This document shows positions 37,365 to 48,456 of a stretch of 64,000 bases of DNA, one piece after another. This stretch comes from Symbiodinium microadriaticum. Its lineage: Eukaryota; Sar; Dinophyceae; Suessiales; Symbiodiniaceae. Within the stretch, counting starts at the first letter, position 1. Each line of letters starts with the position of its first letter. The stretch lies in assembly GCA_001939145.1 (NCBI GenBank), contig LSRX01000065.1, positions 395,384 through 459,383 of the forward strand, read 5' to 3'. Under the pieces are notes generated by a model. It was given only the letters and a program-made list of their open reading frames with translations. It had not been told where the DNA came from and searched no databases. Made by a program: the position numbers and the translations under genes.

Positions 37365-37532
37365 ACCGTCCACCGGATCCAACGGCCGCTCCTTTCGAAT
37401 CCGTCGCCGCTTGAAGGCACGATCGTTCAAGGCACTGTGCTCCTTTTCGGATGCCTCGGCAGCCGTCGCAGCCACAACCTGTGATTTCATGATGGAGCCC
37501 AGATTGACGGCATCATCCAAAACGGTGCGTTG
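37365..37532 (-). CDS. Unrecognised protein, exon with basic patch
   Basis: Reads QRTVLDDAVNLGSIMKSQVV, AATAAEASEKEHSALNDRAF, KRRRIRKERPLDPVDG, donor GGT|GTGACG. KRRRIRK is a likely nuclear localisation signal. The 5' boundary is probably the acceptor aaattgaag, and an in-frame TGA lies just beyond it. The intron between the two exons has CCCTAAA units. Confidence 0.55.
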
Positions 37533-37658
37533 CTTCAATTTCCACGTCGCTCACCTCTGTGAGCTGAATGCTTCTCAGCTCCTGCCCCCCAAAAAAGAGA
37601 GTGATGCGTAGCATTGCTCGTTAGGCCGCAAGGATCGATTGAAACTAAGCCGTATATG

Positions 37659-37805
37659 CACTTGGTATGTAGATGCGGTGTGTCTTCTGCAGTGGAACCT
37701 GTAGAAATGTCTGCTGACTTGAGGGTTCCTGCGCTGACGTGCGTAAGTTTGCAATGGCTGTTCGCAGGAGAGCCAAAACATGGGTTTAGGGAATTAGTGC
37801 CATTA
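37659..37805 (+). CDS. Low-confidence plus-strand open frame
   Basis: ATG at 37659 reads MHLVCRCGVSSAVEPVEMSA, LRVPALTCVSLQWLFAGE. It contains an internal GTAAGT and an AG only 25 bp apart, too close for an intron. The minus strand is also open. Confidence 0.22.
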
Positions 37806-38480
37806 GTGCTTAGGGTTTAGGGTTTAGGGGAAAAGTATTAGTGCTTAATTAGGGTTTAGGGTTTAGGGGAAAAGTATTAGTGCTTAGGGTTTAGGGTTTA
37901 GGGGAAAAGGCGGGCTGCGAGCAATCCGACTGCACGCAACAGCAGTGATAAGCTCAGCTGCTGCAATGTCTGCAATGACTACTACCCCTTAAACCACTAA
38001 GCCCCTACACCCTATAAACCTGACCCTAAACCCTAAACCCTGAACCGCCAAAGCCCCTAAACCCCAAACCTAACCCGTCCACACCACCTGAGACTGTCAA
38101 GCCTCCTAGTCGCTGCAAATTACACAAAGACAGTGTCGAACTTCTGGAGCTTGTAGCCTTAGACCATAAACTGAGCTCTTTTTGGTAAAGGGAGCTGACT
38201 TCATGATACCTTGGTATGGAAAGCATGTGATTACCCTGGTTCTTACTACCAGTATTGCTACTTTTGAAACTACTGATCTACGAAAATGGATTGTGTTGCT
38301 ATAGCTGGTGTTACTGGTTGCTCTTAATTACCGCCGCTATTGTTATTGCTATGTTCGAAAAACCCTGAAACCCCAAAGCCCTACTCCCAAACCCTAACGC
38401 CCCAGAGCCCTAAACCCTAAAGCCAGCCGTCAATTCCCTTCAAAGGGAACCCCTTATAGATCCCTTTAATAAAAAGGAAC

Positions 38481-38588
38481 CCAAAGACTCCAAAACCCCT
38501 GAATTAAGGAATATACCTTAAATTATAAGAGGAACCCTAATAAGATTTAAGGTCTATTCCTTAATGAAGGGGTTTTGGAGTCTCTTGG
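38481..38588. mobile_element. MITE family A
   Basis: ccaaagactccaaaacccct left, ttttggagtctcttgg right. Confidence 0.65.
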
Positions 38589-38604
38589 AACCCATGCAGA
38601 TCCT

Positions 38605-38770
38605 CGGCCCTAAACCCTAAACCCTAAACTCTAAACCCTGAACCCTAAACCCTAAAAACCCTAAACCCCTCAACCCCTAAACCCCTCAACCCCTCAACCC
38701 CTAAACCCCTAAACCCTAAACCCTAAACCCTAAACCCTAAACCCTAAACCCCTAAAACCCTCAACCCTTA
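38605..38770. repeat. CCCTAAA array
   Basis: About twenty units, 7 and 8 bp, including CCCCTCAA variants. Confidence 0.85.
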
Positions 38771-38897
38771 TAGATCCCTTTAAAGGGACCCTGAAACCCT
38801 GAAGCCAGGCCCCGCCACGCCGGCCATCAGTTCCTTATGTAGGACCAGGAGCCGCAGAACCGACTCCTTCAGAACCACGGCTCCCATGAAGATGCTA

Positions 38898-39355
38898 CAT
38901 AGGGTATAGGGTTTTAGGGTTTAGGGCCATAGGTGTTTAGGGCTTTAGGGCTTTAGGGGATTAGGGTTTAGGGCCATAGGTGTTTAGAGCTTTAGGGCTG
39001 TAGGGGTTTAGGGTATAGGGTTTAGGGTTTTAGGGTTTAGGGCTATAGGTGTTTAGGGCTGGGGGTTTAGGGTTTTAGGGGCTTTAGGGTTTAGGGTTTT
39101 AGGGGCTTGCGGTTCAGGGTTTAGGGGCTTGAAGTTTAGGGCTTAGGGTATAGGGTTTAGGGCTTTATAAGGTTTAGGGCTATAGGTGTTAGGACTTGGG
39201 GTGTAGGGTTTTAGGGGTTTAGGGTTTAGGGGCTTGGGGTTTTAGGGGCTTTGGGGTTTAGGGTTTAGGGATTTAAGGCTTAGGGTTTAGGTTTTTAGGG
39301 GCTTGGGGTTTAGGGTTTTTGTTTAGGGGCTTGGGGTTTAGGGCTTAGGGTACAC
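38898..39355. repeat. TTTAGGG-variant field of about 460 bp
   Basis: Dense gggtttagggttttaggg and gggccataggtgtttagggc units, some in higher-order repeats of about 70 bp. No gene seen. Confidence 0.8.
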
Positions 39356-39715
39356 ATCGTTGCATCTGCGAAGATGTTGTTGGGCTTTCAATTCATGTTG
39401 AGGGACTTTATTTGTGATTAAGATGTTTTGCTTCACCGTGGTTGTTGGAGGTTTTGCTGGGCGTATAAGCTGCTATAGGGAATTATACAGCGCCACAGCG
39501 TGTTGTAAGAGGTGGAGTGGTACAAGGGTTCTAGACGGATAGACGGATTGCTGGATCGGTGGTGCTGTCAGGTTTTTGGAAATCCCCTAAACTCAAAACC
39601 TTCTTTGGTCGAGAGCTTCGAAGAGAGATTACAGGGATGCCATTCAACGAAGGGTATCGTTTCGGGTAGATGATTTGGGGTTCGTGAGTTCAACCGTTTC
39701 CAGCCGGGAGTTGTT

Positions 39716-39788
39716 CTTACCTCCCCAATAAGCCAGGGAAGTAAAAGGTTAAACTTAAAGATTGAGGCTGGGTATTGGAGAACGAAGT
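39716..39788. mobile_element. MITE family F, internally deleted
   Basis: cttacctccccaataagcca left, ggtattggagaac right. The centre is shortened by about 30 bp. Usual orientation. Confidence 0.6.
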
Positions 39789-40242
39789 GTTTTTGTTAAA
39801 CATGAGGAACACCCTGCACAAACTCTCCATTGCAGAAGGCCGCTTGCCACATGGGTCATAACAGACCAGCGACAGCAATCCACCGAATAGGGAACTGGCT
39901 TCTAAGTCCAAAGCTCTACATCAAGGCACCGAAACCCTGAACCCTAAACCCTCAAAGCCCCAAGCCCGAAGAGCCCTAAACCCTAAAACCCCAAGCCCTA
40001 AACGGTGGCTACTGCTACTAACTTGAACTTTGCGTGCACTATAGCAAGGAGCCTTTCTTCTTACCCTCAGCCCAGGGTCCTGAATCTTGCAAACTTTGAG
40101 AATAAAGTAACCCTAAAACCCTAAAACCCTAGAACCCTAAGCCCTAAAACCCTAAACCCTAAAGTAACCCTTAAACCCTAGAACCTAAGACCCTAAATCC
40201 TAAAGCTTTAGGGTTTAGGGTTTAGGAGCCCATGGGTTTGTT

Positions 40243-40355
40243 CCCAGAGACTCCAAGACCCCTTAATTAAGGAATACACCGTAAATTATGATATAGGGAA
40301 GCCTAGTAAGATTTAAGGTATATTTCCTTAGTTGAGGGGTTTTGAAGTCTCTGGG
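40243..40355. mobile_element. MITE family A
   Basis: cccagagactccaagacccc left, ttttgaagtctctggg right. Confidence 0.7.
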
Positions 40356-40637
40356 TTAGGGCCTAAACTTCAATAGGGCTTAAGGCTTTAAGGTTTAGGG
40401 ATACTCCAGCGTCTGCCAGAAAGTACATACCTTGGTTGAAGTCTTTACAGGTCAGTCTGGTGGGAGCGCATGGTTGTTGATATATACTTACCTGGACCCT
40501 TAGGGCAAACCCTAAGCCCTAAGCTTCACATCCTATTGAAGAATCGCAAAACCATGCACAACCCTGAATTTCCATTCAATCTTGCAAGCCCCTTTTGAAA
40601 GCCCTTCCGAAAACCTTGTAGAACCCTTCTAAAAACG

Positions 40638-40739
40638 CTATGAAGCAACTCCTTCGGAGCCCGCCTCCACTGCTGCCACCGGGGCGGCCGCAAGGCCCAA
40701 ACCCGCACCAGCAGCATCCTGCAAGACGGCCGCCAAGAC
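40638..40739 (-). CDS. Ala-rich terminal exon
   Basis: Acceptor ccgcatag|GTC, then VLAAVLQDAAGAGLGLAAAP and VAAVEAGSEGVAS, TAG. Third positions are strongly G/C. A second minus frame (WALRPPRWQQWRRAPKELL) and a Pro-rich plus frame are also open over the same bases. Confidence 0.4.
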   Translation of the reverse strand, partial: VLAAVLQDAAGAGLGLAAAPVAAVEAGSEGVAS

Positions 40740-40810
40740 CTATGCGGAGATTAGGGGTTGATGGTTGACGGTTGAGGGTTCCGGGATTTCCTGAAGAGCC
40801 CAGAGGACCT

Positions 40811-40917
40811 ACGGTTGATGATATAAATCCTTAGCATTACCTTAAGGACCCTAAACGATAGGAATTATGGCATACTCCTTATTATGGGCAATGCAGGATT
40901 TATACCATCAACAGTAG
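40811..40917. mobile_element. MITE family C
   Basis: acggttgatgatataaatcc left, tataccatcaacagtag right. Reverse orientation. Confidence 0.7.
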
Positions 40918-41001
40918 TAGCTAGGTGCTTGACTTTAGGGTAGTAGTCTTGTAGGGCGGTATTTGAAGAGTGGGTGATGGTTCCATATACTTGGACCCTG
41001 A

Positions 41002-41130
41002 ATGATTCTTGCGGCTTTAGGACGCACGGGCTTGGAATGGTGGCAATGGTCGGGTGACAGTCTAAAGGATTCCGGGGATGAGGGCGCTGGGCAGTATAAT
41101 CCATCTACCGACCTGTCTATCTATTTATCT
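41002..41130 (+). CDS. Candidate exon, plus strand
   Basis: ATG at 41002 reads MILAALGRTGLEWWQWSGDS then LKDSGDEGAGQYNP before a (CTAT)n-rich stretch. The minus strand is open as well (HPRNPLDCHPTIATIPSP). Low certainty. Confidence 0.3.
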
Positions 41131-41984
41131 AGCTACCTATCTGTCTATTATGTATCTAGTCTATCTGCCTGTCTACCTACCTACTCACCTTGCTAGCTAA
41201 CATGGAAGCTATCTTTGTCTGTCTAAGCTCGAGTTGATTCGTCTGAGCACCCAGCAGCGTTGGCTCGCCGAGCGGGACCCGCCTGCGTGGGACGGAGAGA
41301 AACTCAAAAGGGTCCAAAGTAGGTTTAGGGTTTTAGGGTTGAGGGTGCACAGTAGGAAGTAGGGCTTTGCTATGCAACTCGCTTGCCCCGTGTCCTAGGC
41401 GAAATGATATCTTTTGGGGAATATAAAGGGGTTCCAGTTGATTTTAGTGCCCGCCAAAGGCAAAAGTCTACCTATAATACATTATAGCCAAGTATTCAAG
41501 TTTTCCCCATATTCTAACAAATGAGGCATTGGGTTTAGGAAGTTCCGATGGTAAGCGGAGGATTTATTGCATTCAGCGTTCGGGATTTAGTGTTTAGAGG
41601 TTTAGGGCTGAGCTTTATCACTTTCTGGGATGGAGCAAAGCTCATGCCTCTGAGACCACTTAGAAGCAAAGACCCTAAACTCTAAACCCCTGAACCCTAA
41701 ACCCTAAACCCTGAACCCCAACCCCTACACCCTAAACCCCTAAACCCTAAACCCTACTAAAGACTTTACGGGGGATTGGTCTGCGGTATAGGAAGTTTAG
41801 AGCTCTCGTGGTACGGAGTTTGGAGTCGATGTTGTTGTTGTGTGGATACAAGAATTCAGTATTGGTAATTATCTAGGCCCCTGTATTGAAGTGGGATCCT
41901 TGTCAAGGCCTCATGTGCAAACGGATGTCGCGACAAACATGCGTTTTCACGTCCCGCAGCCGGCACCTGAAGCCTGCACTCATC

Positions 41985-42050
41985 GCTCTCTCTCTCTCTC
42001 TTTCTCCCTCTCCCTCTCTCTCTCTCTCGCTCTCTCTCTCTCTCACTCTC

Positions 42051-42087
<37 letters not shown>

Positions 42088-42090
42088 GCA
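41985..42090. repeat. (TC)n microsatellite
   Basis: About fifty TC dinucleotides with few interruptions. Ser/Leu and Arg/Glu open frames across it are artefacts. Confidence 0.9.
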
Positions 42091-42365
42091 GCTCTCTCTC
42101 GCTCACAATCATTATACCAAACAGCCTAGATAACGTAAACTGTCATTGAGAATTCAAAAGGCTCCAGCGATTGCCCCCTACGACTCATGAGAACGCCAGA
42201 GACCCTGACCCTAAACCACAAGCCCGAAATACCTAAACCATAAAGCCAAGTCTGCATGCGAATTCTTCCTTCTGGGTAATCTGAAAAGAAGCCTTTACAT
42301 CACTCTTCAATGCATTCATGCTCAAGGTGTAGAAACATTAAGGAACGCATGCATATTGCCTTAGA

Positions 42366-42491
42366 CGGTGTGCATGCATGCATGCATGGATGGACGGAGG
42401 GATGGATCGATGGATGGATGGATGGATGGATGGATGATGGATGGATGGATGGATGGATGGATGGATGGATGGATGGATGGATGGATGGATG
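42366..42491. repeat. (ATGG)n/(ATGC)n microsatellite
   Basis: About thirty tetranucleotide units. Followed by AT-rich (ATAA)n and (GATA)n to 42645. Confidence 0.9.
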
Positions 42492-42688
42492 TACATATGT
42501 AAATATGTCCAAGTATAGATACAAATATACATATACATTTACATCTAAATTAAATAAATACATGAATAAATAAATAATTTATAGATAGATAGATGAATAA
42601 ACATGTATATATATATATGTGTGTATATATATATATATATATAATACATGTCTGTATTGCACATATATGTAGGTCTGTTTATATACAC

Positions 42689-42774
42689 TTGCTTGCCCAC
42701 AACACCCTAAGAACCAGAGAGCCCCAGCACAAGCCTCTAGAAGCGTCAGGCGATCCAGCTCTTTCCCCAAGCGC
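42689..42774 (-). CDS. Internal exon, unknown protein
   Basis: Acceptor ttaagtaag|G, then RLGKELDRLTLLEACAGALW and FLGCCGQA, donor GCAA|GTGTAT. 86 bp, phases 2 in, 1 out. The intron that follows is microsatellite. Confidence 0.5.
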
Positions 42775-42977
42775 CTTACTTAACACCCTCCCTTAGGGCT
42801 TAGGGTCCTTACAAAGCCTCTTTATGAAACATGTTTGCCAAGATCCTTTCTAGAGCCCCTACGTACATGAAGCTTAGACCCCGGAAATGCCGCCTAACCC
42901 TTTCAGTAGTCCACATAGCGACTGCTAGAATCCTGCACAACACTCGTCGGCCCCTTGTCCTAAATCATCCTAAGTCC

Positions 42978-43127
42978 TTATTCCGTGCCCTCAGCTGTAA
43001 ATCGCAGCACCCTTTTTTTGGCGTTCTCCAGCAACTTCTCCAGCCCAAGTAGCTGTGGCGGCCACAGGGAAGCGGGTCGAGAGGCGTAGGGCTTCACAGG
43101 CGCCGCCAAGAAGTGCAGATTGGTTCG
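42978..43127 (-). CDS. Terminal or internal exon, unknown protein
   Basis: Acceptor aaacaaag, then 49 codons to TAA with G/C-rich third positions: RTNLHFLAAPVKPYASRPAS, LWPPQLLGLEKLLENAKKRV, LRFTAEGTE. A donor AGG|GTGCTG inside (after ENAKKR) is an alternative end. The plus strand is also open but has poorer sequence. No family recognised. Confidence 0.5.
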   Translation of the reverse strand, partial: RTNLHFLAAPVKPYASRPASLWPPQLLGLEKLLENAKKRVLRFTAEGTE

Positions 43128-43291
43128 CTTTGTTTAGCCGTAGCTGTAGAGGTTCTATATAACGGCCCTGCGGTTTATGTTATATATCAGGCTTAGGGTG
43201 TTGGGGTCTACCGCTAAGACCACGAAGACATGAGGAGTGCAATTCTTGATTGTTGCTCAATGCTGTTCATGCTCTCTCAAAAAAAGGATTT

Positions 43292-43313
43292 CTTTAAGAG
43301 GGTTCGAAATATA

Positions 43314-43344
<31 letters not shown>

Positions 43345-43625
43345 AGATATAGATATAGNNNNNNNNNNNNNNNNNNNNNNNNNNNNNNNNNNNNNNNNNN
43401 NNNNNNNNNNNNNNNNNNNNNNNNNNNNNNNNNNNNNNNNNNNNNNNNNNNNNNNNNNNNNNNNNNNNNNNNNNNNNNNNNNNNNNNNNNNNNNNNNNNN
43501 NNNNNNNNNNNNNNNNNNNNNNNNNNNNNNNNNNNNNNNNNNNNNNNNNNNNNNNNNNNNNNNNNNNNNNNCTTTAAGAGGGTTCGAAATATAGATATAG
43601 ATATAGATATAGATAGATATATATA
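43292..43625. repeat. (AT)n/(GATA)n microsatellite duplicated around a gap
   Basis: ctttaagagggttcgaaata followed by ATAG/ATAT repeats occurs at 43292 and again at 43572, either side of 213 N. Confidence 0.8.
43359..43571. other. Assembly gap (213 N)
   Basis: Run of N. Long open frames across it are artefacts. Confidence 0.98.
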
Positions 43626-43742
43626 TATATGTACATGTGTGTATATATACATATATATATATATATAGACAGAGAGAGAGAGAGAGAGAGAGCAGGGTCT
43701 AGATGCCACCAACAAGTGCAGATTTGGGTGCGAGTGCTTCTC

Positions 43743-43800
43743 ACCGGCTCCTCTCTAGGTTCCTGAATGCTTCGATAAATGCTCTATATAGAGCTTCCCC
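43743..43800 (-). CDS. Internal exon next to family H
   Basis: Reads EALYRAFIEAFRNLERSR with donor CCG|GTGAGA. The acceptor (ggggaag) lies at the edge of a family H element (43795-43888). Confidence 0.42.
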
Positions 43801-43909
43801 AAAGGGTCCAAGTAATAGTATAGTATGTACTTTCGGGGCCCATATAGCTATTAAGTAGCTACTATATTGGTACTTGGACCCTTTGGGTTCTGTAATGTGT
43901 AGATTAGCG

Positions 43910-44012
43910 TAAGCTTCTAGGCGCAAAGGTTAAAGGTTCTGTGTATGCTTTTGAGATCATCAGTCCGATTACAGCCCCATGCTTGCAGAACCCGATAGGG
44001 CGTTGAACGCAA
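43910..44012 (-). CDS. Candidate exon, frame uncertain
   Basis: Reads QRPIGFCKHGAVIGLMISKA then YTEPLTFAPRSLR. A second frame starts at an ATG (MIAFNALSGSASMGL). The neighbouring repeat is TTTAGGG. Confidence 0.3.
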
Positions 44013-44603
44013 TCATATTAGGGTTTAGGGTTTAGGGTTTAGGGTTTAGGGTTTAGGGTTCTCAGGGCTTGTTCTGTTACGAACGAATGACTAATCTTAC
44101 GTACTTACTGAGCCTAGTTGGCTCCGAACCCTAAACCCTTTAAACCATACACCCTCAACACCTAAACTTTTAAACACCTAAACACCTCAACCCTAAACAC
44201 CTAGACCGGGACCCTAAAGCCTAAACCCCTAAACACCCAAATCCTAAACCCCAAACCCCTAAACACCAAGCTCCACAAGTGCACACTGATCATTCACAAG
44301 ACCCAGAACAGACAGGCCTTTGCGGCAAGAGCAGTCCAAAACGGTCTAGAATTGAGGGGTTGAAATGGATTCTCTGGCTGTTTAGGGTTTAGGGTTTAGG
44401 ACGGCAACCGAGAATCCACTGGTACAGCAAATATGCCTCGCATTTCAGAGAAAGCTTGATTCTACAGTGTTACATGCAGTTGGATAGACGTTCTCATGAA
44501 GGAGTACTGCGCTCTCTGGTATTCAAAGGCCGTGAAGCCCCAAATCCATGTCCGGCCTCAATGTGTTGACCGACGCACGTTTCTGGCGTCAGCCGTCGCC
44601 TAC

Positions 44604-44754
44604 TGGATGCAGAATCTCTGTAAAACTTGTTCTTCAGGCTTCACCCTAGAAGCCCAGTTGCCTACAACTATTGCTTTTATACCTGGACCTGTGGCCGAAA
44701 ACGCCTCCTTTTCTAGGGAATCATCTGCAAAAACCATGATAAGAAATCCTTTCA
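44604..44754 (-). CDS. Internal exon, unknown protein
   Basis: Acceptor catccgcag, then KGFLIMVFADDSLEKEAFSA, GPGIKAIVVGNWASRVKPEE, QVLQRFCI, donor CCA|GTAGGC. 151 bp of convincing protein-like sequence. The opposite strand has an ATG-initiated frame (MKEYCALWYSKAVKP) ending at GTAAGT, so strand is favoured rather than proven. A family D fragment (44762-44815) lies in the intron just upstream. Confidence 0.5.
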
Positions 44755-44859
44755 CTGCGGATGTAAGTAACTACAAGTATAGCTACCTTATGTATAACCC
44801 GAGTTAGCAAAACGGATTTCTGCGCTACTACTAAATCACACAAAATCCTGCCTCAGCCC

Positions 44860-45060
44860 TAAACCCTAAACCCTATAAACTTATAAACCCTAAACCCTAA
44901 ACCCTAAATCCTCAACCCTAAACCCTAAACCCTAAACCCTAAATCCTCAACCCTAAACCCTAAACCCCTAAACCCCTAAAATCCCCTAAACCCCTAAACC
45001 CCTAGAATCCCCTAAACCCTCAACCTTAAACCCCTAAACCCTAAAACCCTAAACCTTATA
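44860..45060. repeat. CCCTAAA array
   Basis: About twenty-five units, 7 and 8 bp forms, some CCCCTAGAAT variants. Confidence 0.85.
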
Positions 45061-45071
45061 GAGCCAGCTCC

Positions 45072-45167
45072 CTACCCATAGGCTCCTAAGTAGTTCCTTT
45101 TTATGGTTCACATTTAGAATCCTATAAGGTAATCCCAAAAAGGAACTACTAAGGAGCCTATGGGTAG
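45072..45167. mobile_element. MITE family P
   Basis: cctacccataggctcctaag left and ggagcctatgggtaggg right, near-perfect inverted ends. A worn second copy is at 58727-58828. Confidence 0.65.
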
Positions 45168-45169
45168 GG

Positions 45170-45235
45170 CTTGTTCATCCTCTGAGAACTCGCTCAGGCT
45201 TCTGTGGCGGGTGTCGGGCACACTGCGGCGCGAGC
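45170..45235 (-). CDS. Exon, Arg/Ser/acidic, unknown
   Basis: Strong acceptor tctttccacag|G, then SRRSVPDTRHRSLSEFSEDE and QA. It runs up to family P, which must lie in the intron. Donor not identified (a GA donor would fit). Confidence 0.45.
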
Positions 45236-45726
45236 CTGTGGAAAGAAACCAGGGTTTAGGTTCAGGGTTTAGGGTTTAGGTTTTAGGGCTTAGGGCTTAG
45301 GGTTTAGGGTCTAGGGTTTAGGAACAAACAATTCCTCTAAGGCTGAATATGTACCCTTTTTTGGGGTGGGATCCTTTGAGGGTTCCTTATGGTTCCCAAC
45401 GGGGTACTAGAAGGGTACAGTACGTGTACTCTAAGGGTTCTGTAAGGGCTCAGGGATTTTAGGCTCCATGTACCTATATGGTACATACATTAGACCTTCT
45501 TGGGGTTCATAGATATAAATATAAATATATATATATATATGTTGATAGATAGATAGATATATATATATATATACTTCAAACCCTGAGTATATGCTATGTA
45601 GGTACAATGAGCCTGTGGAAAGACACAAGCGGAACTTAGTTTTCGTGGCAAGGCCACACATACTTTGCCAACTTCTTGCTTGTATAAATAAGCATATGTA
45701 CACGTTTCATCTCAACAAATGATTAC

Positions 45727-45835
45727 ATATGTATGTATGTATGTATATATATATATATACATATATATCAACATGTAAATATGAAGATAGATAGATAGTT
45801 AGTTAGTTAGATAGATAGATAGATATATAGATAAT

Positions 45836-45870
<35 letters not shown>

Positions 45871-45905
45871 GGTTAGATAGATAGACAGATAATAGATAGA
45901 TAGTC
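45727..45905. repeat. (GATA)n and AT microsatellites
   Basis: About thirty GATA units with interruptions. A related stretch lies at 45505-45570. Confidence 0.9.
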
Positions 45906-46126
45906 GTGAATGTATAGGGTTATGCACATGTACATGTACGTATGGGTATGCGGATAGATGTACATACTTATGTATGCACCATGATCACATATACCAGTAA
46001 GATTAGCTTGTTTCTAAGACTGGCACTGTGAGGACAGGTGGATTTATATGCGCACACGGACAAGATTAATCTTGTATCCGCAAGTAGTTTGCCTAGAAGT
46101 GTGTCCAACAAAAGCTTCAGATATGT

Positions 46127-46233
46127 GGGTAGTTCTCTAAATTCGGGTCCCTTTTTAGATCCCGTCCCGAATATAGTACGGCACCCTTTTAAGAAAGGAC
46201 CCTAACAGGGACGCTAATTTAGCGAACTACCCA
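46127..46233. mobile_element. MITE family G
   Basis: gggtagttctctaaattcgg left, ttagcgaactaccca right. Confidence 0.65.
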
Positions 46234-46547
46234 TGTACGACAGGAGCAATCCCTTAATTGGTCGGGGTCTCTCAAAGGGTCCTAGGTACTGTTATGGGGC
46301 ATACTTCCCCAAATCAGAACAGAACCTCTGAATCCAAAAACCAACTCAAAACCCTGCAAAACAAGAGTCCACGAACCTGCACTTCTACTCGTTTACCATA
46401 TATATATTTAGCTAGTGCCAGTCACTGGCACAGAATCCAATCCCAGAAAACCTCCATGGAAGCCCATCCTAGCCCAGCAAGGCCCCACAGAAGCTACTAA
46501 GAAAAACCATCCCAGCAACCCGGAAAGGAAAGCTTCACTCGACTCCT

Positions 46548-46753
46548 ACGGTGGATGATATAAAATCCTGCAGTACCCATACCCTAAGGCTCCGGGACCC
46601 TTGTAGTGAGATCCCAAACCCTAGCCCCCAAAGCCGAAACCCTCCCCCAGAAAGCCCAAGACCCTCTCAAGAGCCTTAGGGTAATAAGGAATATACCAGA
46701 CTTCGCATAGTTTAGGGACCTTTAGGTAATGCAGGGTTAACATCATCAACAGT
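46548..46753. mobile_element. MITE family C split by a nested family J element
   Basis: C ends (acggtggatgatataaaatc and catcatcaacag) enclose 46577-46692, bounded by ccctaaggctc and gagccttaggg, which matches the partial J copy at 10100-10183 in complement. Confidence 0.65.
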
Positions 46754-47160
46754 TTCCACCAGACTCGGACCCTAACCAAACTAGATAAATGCCCAAGAAT
46801 ATCCGTGTGTAAAGGTATTGAAAAACCACAAACTTTTGCTTCATACTGGTTCCTTTAAGGAACAGGCACCAATACAAGCATTCAACTGTTGTACTCCAGA
46901 ACCCCTTAAACCCCTAAACCTGTAAACCCCAAACCCCTAAACCCCTCAAGCCCTAAACCGCTAAACCCTAAACCCTAGACCAGAAAGTATACAAGCCCAA
47001 AGGGTAGAAAGAATGCAAACCCAAGGGGTCCTCTGTTGCTACATTGGGGTCCTATATAAGACCCTTTTTGTAAAGGAGGCCTTTAAGGAACCTCAATTTA
47101 AAGGGTCTATATAGTTGAAGATAGGGAACAGTACACAGGACCCTTTGGGAAAGAGCAGGC

Positions 47161-47214
47161 CTTTTTCGCTGCCACAGCTTGGCAGGGCAGAAATCGCATG
47201 GCAGCGCCTGGCAT
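47161..47214 (-). CDS. Candidate short exon
   Basis: ATG at 47214 reads MPGAAMRFLPCQAVAAKK to a GC donor. Short, no partner. Confidence 0.28.
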
Positions 47215-47391
47215 GTACTTAACTTAAAGGATCATGGGAATCATGGGACGTAGCAACTGAGGTTATACAACACAAACATACTTAAAATTGTATAGACGGA
47301 ATGAAGGTACTTATAAACAGGAACCAAAAACCATTCGGAGAGTTGAATAGTATTTGGGACCTAAAGCCCCCCACTGTCTGAGCACTTGGAC

Positions 47392-47524
47392 CCTTGGGGT
47401 TCATGCTTTCTTGCTTCTGAAGTTTACGGGCTGACCCGCAGCCACAATCTGGAATCCTTAATCCGGCACGCAATCCGATGCATTCCGACCGGGGTAGTCC
47501 GAACTCATCTCGCAGATCCCAAAA
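47392..47524 (-). CDS. Exon, unknown protein
   Basis: Reads FWDLRDEFGLPRSECIGLRA then GLRIPDCGCGSARKLQKQES, donor AAGG|GTCCAA. It lies directly against a family I element (47521-47640), which would supply the intron upstream. The plus strand is open too (ESLIRHAIRCIPTG). Confidence 0.38.
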
Positions 47525-47620
47525 GGGTCCAAGGCACCTATATAGTAGAATGTAGGGTCTCTATAATAGGAGTTACTACTATGATTTGGGGACGTATGCC
47601 CCCATAGCAGTACCTAGGAC

Positions 47621-47710
47621 CCTGTGGGGATGAGCATATGTTGGCCTAGAGAAGACAATCCCATTGCTCTTGATTCTTAGACCCGCTGGTCCTTCACGTC
47701 TACTGAGCAT
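47621..47710 (-). CDS. Exon beginning MLSRREGP, unknown protein
   Basis: Follows acceptor ggttttag. 30 codons: MLSRREGPAGLRIKSNGIVF, SRPTYAHPHR, then donor AGG|GTCCTA formed by the end of a family I MITE. The acceptor lies in a 38-bp tandem duplication (gagcatctaaaaccatggaa, twice, 47703-47778). Confidence 0.42.
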
Positions 47711-47854
47711 CTAAAACCATGGAACCCTAAAGGGGCCCAAGTGAGCATCTAAAACCATGGAACCCTAAAGGGGCCCAGGTACCCAAGAAGTGGGGGGTTT
47801 TTAGGTCGCAGAGACTCCTAGTCTCTGAATGCTTTTTGGTCCCTGAAACCCTAC

Positions 47855-47999
47855 ACACTAAACCCTAAAACCTCCCTGAAACCCTACACCCTACACCCTA
47901 AAACCTCCCTGAAACCCTACACCCTACACCCTAAAACCTCCCTGAAGCCCTACACCCTACACCCTGAAACCCTACACCCTACACCCTAAACCCTCTTTG
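47855..47999. repeat. Tandem repeat of ACCCTACACCCTAAAACCTCCCTGA type, about 36 bp
   Basis: Four units derived from CCCTAAA. Confidence 0.75.
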
Positions 48000-48143
48000 G
48001 GTACTCGGACCCTCTGGAAAGCTGCAAAGAAACACATCCCGAAGAGGGTCCCTGCAATGGACAAGCACGGTGAGGCGGCCCGCCGTGGGTTCGCCTGCGA
48101 GATTTCAAGGGTTTAGGGTTTAGGTACCGGAGTGTAGGTCTAG

Positions 48144-48243
48144 CTGTTGATGATATAAGGCCTGCATTACCTTAAGGACTCTAAGCGGTGGGGATTTTGG
48201 CATATTCCTTTTTATGGTTAATGCAGGGTGTATATCATCAACC
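48144..48243. mobile_element. MITE family C
   Basis: ctgttgatgatataaggcct left, tatatcatcaaccg right. Reverse orientation. Confidence 0.7.
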
Positions 48244-48456
48244 GAATGACTCCAAGGACGAAAGTAGTGTAGAGGCCCTAATTAGGTAGAAAGGGGCTTT
48301 TGCAATCCTTTCTTTGTACTATAGTTGTACTAACACATCTGCTAGGCAGGTTTTTAGACCCGTAGGGTTACGTCCTTGTGGGAAGGGCACTCACTTACTT
48401 AAGTATGGCTTAGCTTAATTTACGTCCATCTGAAAACTTTAACTCTGAATGGTACC

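Noticed and set aside
37692-37770. A 25-bp intron with perfect GTAAGT and TTCGCAG
   Set aside because: Too short to be spliced. The plus frame is open through it without splicing.
41840-42149. Ser/Leu-rich and Arg/Glu-rich frames
   Set aside because: They follow from the (TC)n repeat.
43237-43715. Open frames of 143 and 152 codons
   Set aside because: They are made of the N gap and AT/GATA microsatellite.
44496-44807. Plus-strand frame of 103 codons with ATG
   Set aside because: Not impossible, but the minus strand over the same bases gives a better protein with acceptor and donor. The last 14 codons are a family D fragment.
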